A stretch of DNA of 64,000 nt from assembly GCA_963682055.1 (NCBI GenBank), contig OY821749.1, forward strand, positions 22,947,631 to 23,011,630, given 5' to 3'. The notes beneath the pieces are model-generated. The model did no database searches. It was not told the origin of the DNA and was given only the letters and a program-made list of their open reading frames with translations. This stretch comes from Primula veris (lineage: Eukaryota; Streptophyta; Magnoliopsida; Ericales; Primulaceae). Position 1 is the stretch's first letter. The number at the start of each line of letters is the position of its first letter. Made by a program: the position numbers and the translations under genes. Shown here in pieces: positions 24,301 through 60,596 of the stretch.

Positions 24301-26517
24301 TGTAACTACCTTAACCAATTTTTTTAAACCGCGTGAAACCCCTAAGTGGACTATTGATATGGGACGAAGGGAGTACGAAAAAACTAGATGGTATAAGTTC
24401 ATATTCTTTTTATAAGTTAGGTAATGCAGGCATGTAAGGTACATAAAAGAAGAGGAAAGTCAAATTACAACATATAAGCAGGTTTATGTGAATAAGTTAA
24501 TCTTTTTGGCATTAGACTAACATTATGATTATAAGCTGGCTTACTTTACATTTTATCTTTTGTTAACAGAAAACTAAATTTTCGGCAGAAAACTAAATTT
24601 TGGCAGAAAATCCAAATAGTGTAGGATTTATAATGGGAAGAGTATAAATCAGTAGCCAATAAGTTGAACTGAAATGTAACACAGTAAAACTAAACAAGTG
24701 CACTTGATCAGTTCAAAGGTGAATTTGGTAGGTGAAACAAAACAAGCCTGAATTAGAAAAGTATAAAGTAATTATATAGCAAAAGTACACTACAATTACG
24801 CTACATCACTTATTGTAAAAAATACAGGACACAAACATAAAGACCCAAACACAGATTCCTCCACAATCAAACCTTTTAGGTTGCGCAATCTTGCTTTGTC
24901 GCAGCTCTTATGCAAACTAACCGACTTACTAGAGGCTGAGAAAAGGGTAGCATCCACAATAAAACCTTTTTCTTTTTTGTAGATTATGGAGATTTCAGTT
25001 CCTAAGCTGACAAATCAGATCCTACAAGTTACATCCCACAAGATTTAAGTTGAACCTACATTCTGGAACTAAAGAAGAGCTAATTAGCTAAGAACGCGTA
25101 ATGATATACTAAAATATAGACCACAAGCATAAGTCATCACTTAATCGCACAATGACAGGAAAGCAAACATGAAGAGAGCCAAACAAATGATTCTAGATAA
25201 ACTCAACTTATCATACTTGAACTTACAATATGCAACGCAATTATAGAACATACCTTAGTTAAGCCAGAATACATACGAAAAGTACAGTACACATACATCT
25301 TGCCACTTATTGAAAAAGCACAGAACAGCAAACATAAAGATCCAAACAAATATTCCTACACAAATAAATAGAAACACACCAAGAGGTGCTAGTTTCTGTC
25401 TCCGAACAAACAATCCTTAGTTATCCAAATATACACAAATGCATAATGACAACTATAAATACAGTATTAATACACTTCGTCACTTAAGTTGTGGTTGAAA
25501 GGTGCAAGTATGCATAATCATATACAAATATAACACTAAAAGTACGGTACATCACTCAACAATTGCATAAGAAACACTATAAGTAACAGTTTCACACAAA
25601 TATTTCTGTAAAAACAAATAGAACCCCAGGATAGAGTTCACAAACAACATCTTACAAAATGACCACCTAAATCAACTGCAAGTTGCAATTCAGTACTAGC
25701 AAATAGCTGAACTTAAAAGCAAAGTTAAACACGCCTTAAATAACTAAATAAACATAATTATACACTGAAATACACTACAAGTACAATTCATCATTTAGAA
25801 GATGTAACCACACAAGCATTAACTAGACAAATAAACATACTCAAACACCACAAGTATACTAACAAGTTTTAAAAGCTCACTTCAAAGTGAAAAGGCTTAA
25901 AAAAGCAGAAAAACTCGCATTCCCGCTTTTTACGCCAATAAAGCTTACGCCTTTTACGTTTACTCTTGCAAAAATGCTTTAACTAAAATTTCCCTTTTAA
26001 CAACACCGAGTGCATACTACATAAATTAACCACACAAAATTCACTACAAACATAAACATCCAATCAAAAAAAACAAAAAAAGGAACTCACCAAGAGGCGC
26101 TAGTTTCTGCCTCCACCCACTCCCACGCGGCCTCCCTCGAGCCTTGGGCGTTCCCCCCGACCCAGACTGCAGAGTCATGGACATCGGCGACAACCCTAAC
26201 GCCACATTAGTGCCACCCGGCCCGTATTTCCTAGGCCTACCCCTCTTTTTCTTAACACCCTCACTGCTACTTTGACCACCACTAGTCGGTACCATAGTCA
26301 TATCTAGACCATGTGAGAAGTTAGGCACAGTGTTTTGCACATCAAAATGTGACCCATCACTAATATTAGCATCTCTTAATGGGTTATGGTGGTATGGGAA
26401 ACTAGGGTTTGGTATCGTTGAAGGTCTAAATATTTGTGACCCACTAACATTGACACCTCTATGAAGGTAGTAAGAGGGAGATGACCCTGATAATGCAATG
26501 CTATCTCTTCCATCCAT
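18383..26517 (-). CDS. AHL: AT-hook motif nuclear-localised (AHL) protein with PPC domain
   Basis: Five exons on the minus strand join to 338 aa: 26091-26517, 21066-21133, 20783-20914, 19820-19975 and 18383-18616. Seen: a Ser/Asn/Pro-rich N-terminus, a first AT-hook KKRGRPRKYGP (about 90-100), a second RGRPRGSGWRQ (about 127-137), then the PPC (DUF296) domain (about 146-275) with FTPHVIHV, SFAQQRPRALCIMTGHG, TLRQLTPGA and RFQILCLSGSYLV, and a Ser/Thr/Pro tail. AHLs bind the minor groove of AT-rich DNA through the hooks and form trimers and recruit partners through PPC. They act in chromatin organisation and growth control. Two hooks plus an intron-containing gene fit the type II/III (clade B) AHLs. 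The paralogue number is not assigned. Intron 1 is nearly 5 kb and repeat-filled, while introns 2 and 3 are short to moderate. Confidence 0.94.
18595..19118. repeat. Triplicated ~175-bp unit spanning the AHL exon 5 acceptor
   Basis: Three tandem copies (about 18595-18768, 18769-18937 and 18938-19118) share CAGTCCCATTGAAGTTTACT, TCTTATGTTCAA and CAAATTTTGCATCTACC. The first copy begins inside exon 5 (AAGCTGCAAACGACTACCTG). The third keeps that exon sequence and its splice acceptor almost intact (AAGCTGCAAACTACTGCCTG). The array therefore duplicated the start of the last exon into the intron. Confidence 0.75.
21255..21587. mobile_element. Mutator-type MITE in AHL intron 1
   Basis: The 333-bp segment starts GGGTCCCCATTTTGTGCAGT and ends ACTGCACAAAAGAAAAACCC, an imperfect terminal inverted repeat sharing TTTTGTGCAGTCA exactly. 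ACAACAAACG is duplicated on both sides (21245-21254 and 21588-21597). A 9-10 bp target duplication with G-rich ends points to a Mutator-like non-autonomous element. The interior is AT-rich without coding capacity. Confidence 0.8.
23551..23736 (+). other. Short reading frame inside the Stowaway element, left side
   Basis: The ATG at 23551 follows a TATA box (CTATATAAAC, 23508-23517) by about 35 bp and opens a frame of 61 codons with an internal repeat, APLVDLNSPLLDLNAPP. It is not a recognised domain. It may be a remnant of the transposase N-terminus of a parent mariner-like element; this is inference. Confidence 0.3.
23585..23944 (-). other. Short acidic reading frame inside the Stowaway element, right side
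   Basis: On the opposite strand a TATA box (TATATATAAG, 23984-23993) precedes an ATG at 23944 that opens about 119 codons. The sequence is Asp/Glu/Ser-rich (LSDDDFYFHSP, ESDSEYFSDDYEEFD) and then basic. It overlaps the left-hand frame antisense. The family is not recognised, and it could be a captured or degenerate first exon. Confidence 0.3.
24785..25880. repeat. Degenerate tandem array in AHL intron 1 derived from the exon 1 donor region
   Basis: Four diverged units (starting near 24785, 25279, 25538 and 25768) share words such as GTACANTACAC, CACTTATTG, ACAAACATAAAGA.CCAAAC and ATATTCCTACACAAATA. The unit ending near 25410 contains CACCAAGAGGTGCTAGTTTC, a near copy of the real exon 1 donor region at about 26088 (CACCAAGAGGCGCTAGTTTC). 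The intron seems to have grown by repeated duplication outward from exon 1. Confidence 0.62.
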
Positions 26518-26564
26518 GCATTTACTTTTTTCTAAAACAATTATAAAAAATAAAAACTAGTTTT

Positions 26565-26960
26565 TTTTTTTTTGCTTTTGCTCCAAGTGAAAAGATAGCA
26601 GTTTTGGAAGGGAAACAGACACTAGAATCAAAATCAAGACATGGGTTTTTCTGGGTTTTTTTAATAGAAATTTTTCAGATAAAAATATGGTTTTTTTTTT
26701 TTTTTGCTTTTGCCCTAATTGAAGAAGTGAAATTCTAGATTTTAGCAGCTATGTAAGTAAAACAGAGACTAGAATTTAAATCAAGACATGGGTTTTTCTG
26801 GGTTTTCAGAGAAAAAGGTAAAATAAAAACTGAACTGAAAAAAAAAATTGAACCTTTTTTGCACTTTTTGCCCCAAATCTACAAAATTGAAAAAAAGAGG
26901 TAAAAGATTAACACTAGAACAAAAATCAAGATATGGGTCTTAATGGGTTTTTCAAACAAA
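26565..26960. repeat. Three imperfect tandem repeats in the AHL 5' region
   Basis: Units near 26565-26676, 26690-26812 and 26850-26955 each contain a T-tract followed by GCTTTTGC or GCACTTTTTGC, then ACACTAGAA, then AAATCAAGACATGGGT and a TGGGTTTTT end. The unit length is about 120-150 bp. They lie just upstream of the start codon, so they are in the 5' untranslated region or promoter. A GATTTTGATTTTGATTTGAT reiteration follows further upstream at 27187-27225. Confidence 0.6.
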
Positions 26961-27508
26961 GTGATACAAAAAAAAAAGGAGCAAAATTCAGTGAAGAAAT
27001 AAGAAAGGGGAAAAATGTGAGATAAAAACACACACAAAAAAATGAGACTAGGGGTTTTTTTAACAAGACAAAGATAAATGCAAAGTGAGATTTAAAGTAA
27101 TATAGTGAAAAATATTGAAGATAGTGAAGACTGAGGTGAAATCGTCATTATGTAGAGAAAATAGAGTGAAGAAATTGAAAACCCTAGATTTGATTTTGAT
27201 TTTGATTTGATTTTGATTTGATTTGAAAATAGTGAGGAGCAAAAAGAGGAAAGAGAGAGAGGGAAGGTAAAAAGACAAAAGACCACAAAGCTGTATTAAA
27301 AATGTTTTTGGCTTTTTTGAATTAAAAGTTACACAAACAATAAATTGCTATCTTACACAAAACAATAAATTTTCTTTTGGAAGACTTATGAAAGTGGTAC
27401 AAATTTGAGTCTTTTTGGAATCTAAGATTTAGTTTTGATGGATTCATAGTAGGATAATAAATATTTTTTTCAAATTTATTTCAGTTTTGGACAGTTTTTA
27501 ACCAACAT

Positions 27509-28054
27509 ACATTAAAACCTCTCTAAACTAATATTTTTATGACTTATTAATTTAGAAATATATTAATTAATAGATAAATTAATAATTTATTATTTTAAAG
27601 AAGTTTAAAACCGATTCAATAAATCTACTTGTTAATAACATAAAACTAATTATATATTAATAAGAATACTCATTAAACACATTAGTAAGTCAAATACGCT
27701 ACCTCACTGACTAATATATAAATTTTGTTACACTTTATAACGTATAGCAAAATAAGAATAAGTATTAGATAGCACATTACACTCGGAACGAACTCTAAAT
27801 AGATTTAAATTTTAAGAAAAATAAAACGACTATAGAGTCATATTTCACTACATCATCATATTAATGTTTGTCATTTTGAATAATTATTAATTTATTATTT
27901 TGTGGGGACCAAATATTTATATAAGAATTTTTCAAAATTTTATTATCTTATTAATTTATCGAAATTAGCGATTTTTTACATTGGCTCAGGTCGGGACCGG
28001 AATAAATTATTATTTTAGATAGTTTATTAATTTATCGAGTATTATTTTTAATGT
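27509..28054. repeat. Possible AT-rich TIR element upstream of AHL
   Basis: The region opens ACATTAAAACCTCTCTAAAC and closes with the inverse of ACATTAAAAATAATACTCGA, sharing a 9-bp exact end. The motif TTATTAATTTATCGA recurs near its right end (27950 and 28023). The composition is unlike its surroundings. No target duplication was seen, so the boundaries are tentative. Confidence 0.35.
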
Positions 28055-30650
28055 TCTACGCCACATGAATCTCAATAATGTGTATTAAGATCATCCATTC
28101 ATCTTTTACGCCATGTTCTCGCTTATTTTTAATGTTCCCCGAACTCCCTCCACAATATTGATTGTAGCATGTTCTAAGGACTCGACGAAACGTGCATCGG
28201 AGCGTGCAACAACAAAACTTTATATTACCCGGAGTTGTTAGCATTTATCATGTCAAATTCATAGATGAGTACGGGATGTGACAGCATATCTTCTCTCTTC
28301 CCTTGTTGTTGGTTGTCAAAGGCATAAGTTCTGCCGTATGTTTGTGGATGACTGACAAATATTTTTATACGAGATGAGATCGTAACAGCTCCACTTGTAT
28401 GCTATAAAAGACTAATACCGATAATTTAACTTAAACTCTTGTAGACATGTCTGTTCTTCTTATATGATATGTAGATGGCGATCTCTCCTTACGGTGATTG
28501 ATTATTCTTTTATTTATTCAATTTTGAAAATTTGTCATATCCACTATCTTTAATTATAATTGTTTGAAAAATAAAAATAAAATGATCGTCATGCAAAGTG
28601 TCATGAAATATGTTGATGTTTTTCATGTTTGGGTTGGTTGTAGTAACTTGATAAATATAAATAATGCTTGTTTTGTGGCATTGATGAATTAAAACCAGGT
28701 TTTAAGTTTGAATAAAAACTACATGTGTCTTAAATCTACTTTACTTCAAGTCAATGTTGTAACTTATCAATATCTAGTTCTTTTAATTTAACAATGACTA
28801 ACGGAGTGGAACATTTGAAACAATTAAAGGGTTATAATGATCTGTCGAAGTGAGTACCAACATGTGCAATTTATTTTGATAACTCGATAACGTAGATGTA
28901 CCTCGACGGAGAGAGAGACAAAATGATCAATCGCCACTGTAACGACAAAAAGAGAGAGAGACCAGTCGCCGAAAAGACAGACAGGGATGGAGGCGACAAT
29001 ACTTCATCACTAACGTCACACGCCGGAGCTGTTTCCGGCCGATGCTTCTTTAGCCTTGGTGACTCACCGATAGAACATTTGGTCCATTAAGAGAAAAAGG
29101 TCCAAAATAAAAATTTGCTGAAAGTAGAACTCTTAGAAGTTTATGCATTAATCCAAAACTTAATTAATGTAAAGTAGAACCTTACTTAATTAATGCATAT
29201 CCTAATTACGGTATTTTGGATTCATCGTAGATTAAAATCTCAATAATCATTTCAACCGCCAAACCAATTGTGATTTTCCTCCACACACACCCCAATTATA
29301 ATAAAGAGTAACTGATAAATATTTAAAATAAGGGTAACGTAATCGGAATCTTCAACTCAATTGTTGACAAGCCAAACGTTATCAACCCAAGGGTTGGAAA
29401 ATAACGTGGAAAAACCAAAATTGATGTGACAAAATTAAACTAATAACATTTGCTATTTCCCAAAATTTAGGATATTAGTCCATTAATGCGTCAATTAATT
29501 TACTATTTTTCGGTATGTATGGGTTATATTCATAAAAAATTCCACTAAATCCGATAAATATTGTGGTGTGGGGTCTGGGTAAAACTTGGCATAAGTAATA
29601 TTGCTTTCATTTATTTAGTTATATCCGATGTCTCAAGTTGAAATTAAATTTTTGTATTTTCCAATTATAACAACCTATGGTTTGGTCTAAATGTCCTCAT
29701 GACTCATGTATGTGCATATCATGGGAAGTCATATAAACAATGAAATGTTAAAGTTAACTTTTCCTGATTTTTTGTTATAACCAGTCGTGCTACTATAATA
29801 AATGGAGAACTTAGGAAAGGTGATAAAAATATATAAAATTAGTCTAAATGGATAATGTATATTTTTAGAACTGGCAAGAATATGTCTTTACGGTCTGTTT
29901 GGGTTCAGGCCTACCAGATTGTCGACGATTATCAGGTTTTGAATGCACGTAATCCAAAAAAGGACTGAATCTACTACTAGACATTCACTAACATTTAAGT
30001 TACTTTTAGACCTTACGGACGGACGCCTATATTATTAGTAGAGCTGTAAAGACCGACTACGATTTTACAATAATAACTTTTCTTAGTATTATTCAAGATA
30101 AATAATACTAAAGGTGAAAATAGGAGCGCCTTCTCTACATGGGAGTAGAAAATTTCAAACAAAATTAATTAAGTCACATATTTAGGCTACCCAGCTGAAT
30201 TAAACTTTGTAAAATTTGACTTCTTCAACCAGGTAGGAATAGGATGGTTCCGTAAATTAAAATCATGGTAAGCATAAGACCAGACATTTTTATTTTATTT
30301 TAAAATGAATAGGAAGAAATTAACAACTGTATTAGAAAAAATGCAGCTGACCCAATAAGCACAATTTATAGACTAGATCTTTTTGAACAAATGTTAATTT
30401 TAAGATTGAAAGTAACTCACTCGATCAAGAAGGAAAAGAGAGAGCCAAGAATAAAAGACATTTTATTCTTCCTTTCTAATTGAATTGAAATGGATTATTC
30501 AATTATCAAAATAATGATTGAACAACTCTACCTATTTTACCTTCCCAAAAAAAAACCTACCTATTTCAAAACCCAATTCATGCTAATCACTACTGTTTTT
30601 TTTTTTGTTTTTTTTAATTTTCTCCTAAGTTTCCGGCCTAAAATAAAAAG
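28055..30650. other. Intergenic between AHL and the KDM5 gene
   Basis: No recognisable exon. The frame at 28896-29090, rich in charged residues and near a GC-richer patch, has no domain I recognise. The frame at 30490-30843 overlaps the KDM5 terminal exon antisense. The last part should hold the KDM5 3' untranslated region. Confidence 0.5.
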
Positions 30651-46950
<16,300 letters not shown>

Positions 46951-49900
46951 TGTTACTCAAACCATGTTTGTCAAACAGCTTGTTAAATATATAAATAGAT
47001 AAATAAACTTATGGGTATTGTAATAAAACAGAAATTAAGCTATGTTAGCAACAAAATTGCAATTTTCTAGGGTTTCAAGAAATTACCTTTTTTGAGGGTC
47101 AGAGAGTTTTTTGGGGGCGCTTTGAATTCGGTTATGTTGTTAGTTAATAAGTTACTGTTTTTCTTTCTTTTATTTCTTCGAATCTTCATAAATAAATATA
47201 TAGGGCTTAATTACTATTTTGGTGCACTAAATTTAACTATTGTGATTTTATACTCTTTATTACCAAAATATTTAATTGAGGAACCATTCAGATGTTAATT
47301 CTTTTAATTTTTTTTTTATGAGAACCCGTACTTTATGAAAATAACCCAATAGAACTTGCTCTATTTAGTTGATTTTTTTATTTTTTTGTGGTCTTCAGAT
47401 TTGAATAAGGGTTCGTATCAACGTAATGGCCAAAATACATTTACATTCCTAAGTTCGGATGGAAAATCTGTAGTGACATCATATTTTTTGTTAAATTAGA
47501 CAAAAATGAAGAAAAATACTAGTATATGATAGTTTAGTTCCTCAATGAAAAAGTTTCATAATAGAAGGCACCAAACCACAATTTAAACTGACTTTATTGC
47601 ACAAAACAACAAGTACCGGTAAATCTTTTGGACAAAAGGAACCCGTAACGGTTTTGCTAACACGTGCCTTCGGACACATTTTAACATACATTTTATTTAC
47701 TATTGTAATATAACACGAACATTTATGATGTTAATATATGGCAATTGATATATGATTATTACTGCATCAACACTATTTGCTTACCATATTTTAACATCAT
47801 TTAATACTTAAGAAAATATTATTATCATATTTTAGATAGGTATATACACCTTAACATGTGTCATGGGACACATGTTAGCATTTTCCTTTTAGTAATTACC
47901 GATTTCACTTTTGATGTTAACTTTATATGCTCGTTGATTTTTTTTTAATTCTAATTGTAATTTACATAGTTTAGTGATAGTTATGCACATCAACCAAATG
48001 GATGAGTGTTGCCCTGAATAATAAGAAGATAAGTACAATGTTATGTACAGTTTTTTTTCTTCTTAAATTGGATTAATAAATACAAATATTACAATTTTGA
48101 AGATGAATATGGGAGCTAAGTGCAAAAGTTAGAAAGTTCATTATGGTCATATTTAAAAACTACACATAGTTTGTGGTGGTTATATGCAAAATATACATAT
48201 ATACCCTTTTGTTTCTAGTTTGAGATGTAGACTGTAGTTTTACTTCTTCTTTTAAGTACTTTTATCTGATGGTTTGCTTTTTAGGGTGAGCATGTTTTGA
48301 AGATTATATTTTGGGGGTCAAAAAATAGCAAAAACTGAGATTGCCATTTACTAGTATATTCCGCTTTAACTCGTATTGAATTTCACACTGCACCTACACC
48401 CATCATGAGCAACCGTGTGATCAGGGACGGTCCGATTCCAAATCTTGTCAAAGACTCAAAATTTTTGTTTGCTCGTAGTAAAATTATCGAGCAAAAAAAA
48501 AAACATTTCTCCTTATATTTAAGTTAAAGTTCATGATTTATATGATAAAAAAATAAAATTAAGCTAAAAAATATCGTTAGCATGCTTAAAATAATTGTGA
48601 TAATAAGGCAAAATATTAGAAAAGTAAACAAGTATATTGTTATTGAGGTAGTTCCAACTATGGTATTAAGGTAAAACAGAATTGCATCGTAACCATATGA
48701 GCTACAAATATATATGTAATAAACATACCATGTATTTTACTTTGTTGCATGTTGTGCTAAAAAAATCATTTTACTTTTTGCCCAAGACTAAAAAGGCTTA
48801 CTAGATTTGGGTATCAGTTGTCACTGCGTAGGATATTACTAATTTTTGGAAATTGAATTTTGTTTACCTAAATTTATCACAATAAAGAAAAGTAGAACAA
48901 GAAAACACAGATCATATTTAAATTATAACTGTGTTTGATGAAACTTTATAAAAGGAACTTGTAACCAAAAACATCAGTAGATTGTAAATCGATTGAACTT
49001 TCAATGTGTCGATACTGACATCATCATTAAAATTCGAAAACTGATGAATGTGAACTGTTTAATTAAAAAGAATAATCAATTAGAAAAACGATAAAAAATT
49101 ACTCAAATTTCGGTTTTTAAATAGGTTTCCCTGCAAATGCTTTTATATATAGATCGTAGACCCCTTCAACTTGTATTCTCCTCTTAAAGACTTAACTAAG
49201 ATTGGTGTTTAACTACTTGAGTGGAGACTAAATTATAATGTAATAATATTACTAGTTGAACAAAGAAATGAAGTAAATAATTTTCAAATCTAGCCTTGAA
49301 TAACTTGTCTACTACTACTATTAACTTATTAAATCTCACATTCATTGAAACAGAAGAAGCCATACGACAACTTGTTATGGCACAAATGTAAACATGTTGA
49401 TCTATATACTATCTATATGTTTCATTGTCCGGCTTTTCATGTTTAAATTAGTACTATAAATTAGCATCTACTTGCCTTTTTTCCAAAAAATCAAACACTG
49501 AATATGTTTATATATGTGTACTTCGAACATGCACACTGTATCTAATTAACCATGTAATGTTTTTTTTTTTTAAATGTCTTTACCAATTTTGGGATTACAA
49601 GTATCATAAGATAATGATTCTTTTTTTGGTTGATAAAGTTTACGAAACAAATTTCTTAGAAAAATATATATAATAAGAAACTGATTGAGCTAGCGTGATG
49701 TTTTTTGTTTGTTTTTGCAGATTGTCCTTGGAAAGTTAATTTTTCAAAAAATGTTAATCTCATATGTTCCAGAAATCTTATTGTTTTCCTATCGTAAATG
49801 AGTATTTGGGAACAAAATTTTCATAACTGCAAAATTTTCTATTGATTTTGGTATAACTGAGACCCTATTATTATCAATACAACTTTGAACAATATTTGTG

Positions 49901-50336
49901 TACATCCGCAAAGTGAATGGGTGATAATTTGTTATTTGTTATTCTAAAAAGAAAATAAAAAAAATCCTGCATCAATGCCTTTTTGGTGAAACACTGTTAC
50001 ATTCAGTGAATAATAGTAGTAACATTTTATTATTCATTGAATGACTGACCACTAAACAAAAAATTAAATGACCATGAATTCATAATATACCAAACATTAC
50101 AAAAGCCAAATAAATCACCGCTTCATATAATCGGAGGGCTAGATATATATTGTATAATGGACTGCAGAAATGAAGCACGAATTACGGTAAAACATGCACT
50201 TTTCATAGTTCACCACTTAATTGAAATAGAATAGTATGGTCCATTTCAAATAGTACATTCCCATGGTCTATACATAGAACCTTGATTGTATAGTACATCC
50301 TTTAATGGTAAATATTCATTAATCATTGTAAAATAA
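46951..50336. other. Intergenic, KDM5 promoter and beyond
   Basis: The first few hundred bases are the KDM5 5' region. The rest is AT-rich with no recognised exon, RNA gene or clear repeat boundary. Confidence 0.5.
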
Positions 50337-50529
50337 AAATGATTTTCCCATAAAACATTTTATTGTGTTTAGAATCAAATCAATGGAAAACAAAATAAAA
50401 CAAAGTGAGTAAAAACTTTTTGTTTAGAATGAGAGAAACTATTTTACTTCCACTAACTCACTCTCACTTTATTTTATTTTCTATTGATTTCTCAACATTC
50501 AAAACGCATGATCGTAATAAAATGATTTC
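50337..50529. repeat. Imperfect inverted repeat, possible MITE
   Basis: Left-arm words AAATGATTTTCCC and AAATCAATGGAAAACAAAAT pair with right-arm words ATTTTATTTTCTATTGATTT and AATAAAATGATTTC. The arms are about 75 bp with scattered mismatches around a short centre. No target duplication is evident. Confidence 0.45.
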
Positions 50530-51250
50530 AAATTAATCTTTTTTTATTAATTTTATTTATTTGTTTGTAATATTTTTTGGTTTTAAACACAGCCTAAAGG
50601 AATCTGGGTAGAAAATGATAATGGGTCTATTAAGTATGGTGTCTGTTAGAGTGTCAGTTTGAGACCTTAGTAAAATTGTACCAAATGTTGTTCATTTCTA
50701 TTTATTCAAATATACATTTTGAGGTTAAAATAAATACTGCAGGATCTAGTTGAGAATTTATGTGATACATAATGTCGGCACCATTTTACAATATTCTATA
50801 GCGACTATATTAATACGTTTAGGTTAAAGTATTTATTTCATATTTTCAGTCAAAAGCTAGCATCATCCGCTAACATTAAAATTTACTCCTATAACTCATT
50901 ACACATCATTCAATTATTAGCAAATTTTGAACAATGATAAATAACTATTATTAGCTCCTTTTTCTTGGTTGGTAAACGATGGTCAACAAAGCAATGATGT
51001 TAATATTTCAAATGGTGTGTCTAGCACTAAGAATTGATTATTAAGGAGGTTTAGGTGACAATACATACATATTTAAATATAAGATGCTTTAGTAGTGTTT
51101 TTCTCAAATCTTTCTCTTTTCTTTTTTATGAATTGAAACAACATTACTTAATGTATTGATAAACAAACAAAAAAACTTTTAGGTGGTTACATATAATGTC
51201 GATTACTTTAAACTTTACAACTCACCATTTTATGTTATACGTTTTTTTTT

Positions 51251-51790
51251 CAATCAATATTTGTCTTCGTTCAACTTTGTAACCGTCAAACCTTTTTCTT
51301 GATTGTTCGTATTATAAAATGATTCAAATCATGTAACTTTTAAACTACAGGTTACTAAAAATCTTGTTTACTACGAAAATATAGAAATATACCATATTTA
51401 ATTTTGTAAAATTTTCAATCCCCACATAAATATAAAAAATCTCTCAAAAGACTCTTTAACCATTAATTCGAAATTGAATTGGTCAAAAAAAATGAAAAGA
51501 TACATAATAATGATTTTATCAAAAGAGTCTTTAACAATCAATATCTGTTTTCGTTCAACTTTGTAACCGTCAAACCTTTTTCTCGATTGTTCGTATCGTA
51601 AAATGATTCCATTCATGTAATTCTACACAATCCGTATCAAAAAAATTAATTTAGAAAGTAAATACAGAACGATACGATATTTATTTTTCGTAAGATTTCG
51701 ATCCGTGCATTAATAATAAAAAGTCTCACGAAACAACCAATTCAAAATTAAATTGGTCAAAAAAACCAAATGATACATAACAATAACTGT
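51251..51790. repeat. Tandem duplication of a ~285-bp unit, two diverged copies
   Basis: TTCGTTCAACTTTGTAACCG and GTCAAACCTTTTTCTTGATT (51267 onward) recur at 51550 onward with few changes. The following blocks, TTCAATCCCCACATAAATAT and AATTGGTCAAAAAAAATGAA, recur more diverged as TTCGATCCGTGCATTAATAA and AATTGGTCAAAAAAACCAAA. The unit spacing is about 285 bp. No coding sequence. Confidence 0.65.
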
Positions 51791-51928
51791 ATCAAAGTAA
51801 AATATTACTAATATCCTATTAATAATATGAGTAAATTGTATATTTACCATTATTAATATATGTGAGTGGGAAAATAGGAAAATAGAGCAATTGAGTACAC
51901 AATTGAGAGCAAGGATCCATATAAACAT

Positions 51929-51967
51929 AAATAAAATAAAATAAAATAAAATAAAAGCATGCCTATC

Positions 51968-52000
<33 letters not shown>
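51929..52000. repeat. Two simple repeats upstream of BSK
   Basis: An (AAAAT)n tract at about 51930-51955 is followed by a (TAA)n tract at about 51970-52000. They lie in the BSK promoter region, about 600 bp before the start codon. Confidence 0.85.
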
Positions 52001-52609
52001 GTATCTATCTCCATGTATAGTAGTATATGCTTAAACCCACTTTCTCTCTCTATATCTATCTCCTGATCCAATTTCACCTTCTACCCATTTCCCATCTCAC
52101 AATTTTACATAATTTAAGTATATATTTACATATATTACTATTTTTGGAGTACAATATATTTGTACCTATAAACAGTGTATTTACTTTTATTTGGGTTAGT
52201 GAAAATTTGTGGGTATTTGTTTATATGTGAGTTAAACAAAGTTGTTGAATATTTTGGAGGTTTTTGAACTAGAAAAAGGTTTAAAATCTTTATTAATGAT
52301 AAATTTGACTGTTTTTGTCAGATTTTGAACCCGTGTTGACTCGGTTAAAGAGCTTAACTTTTGAGCTCTGAGACAAAAATAAAAGGTTTTATAAAAAGCT
52401 GTGCTTTAAAGGCCTTTTTCGATCCTTCACATTCAATATTGTTACAAATATTGTTACTAATAGTGTTGCTCTTGTTATGTCATTTTTCCCATCTTCCAAG
52501 AGACCATTTAATTTGATGGGAAATTTGTGAAATTTTGAGGTTATTATTAATAGTAGCTTATTGTGAGTGAGATTTGTGGACTAACATTTTAAGGGATAGT
52601 AGTAGTAAG

Positions 52610-60596
<7,987 letters not shown>

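Larger units (their letters stand above)
23306..24373. mobile_element. Stowaway-type Tc1/mariner element, 1068 bp, in AHL intron 1
   Basis: The left end is CTCCCTCCGTCCCATATCAA; the right end is the inverse of CTCCCTTCGTCCCATATCAA. The inverted match runs 34 bp with one mismatch. The dinucleotide TA flanks both ends (23304-23305 and 24374-24375). CTCCCTCCGT and TA duplication define plant Stowaway/mariner elements. The left end has an internal partial second copy (about 23349, TCCTAAATCAATAGTCC). At about 1.07 kb it is larger than most Stowaway MITEs and carries two short reading frames facing each other, without the catalytic DDE/D part of a transposase. Confidence 0.88.

Noticed and set aside
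28896..29090. Small gene between AHL and KDM5
   Set aside because: 64 charged codons without domain, splice partners or promoter context; probably chance.
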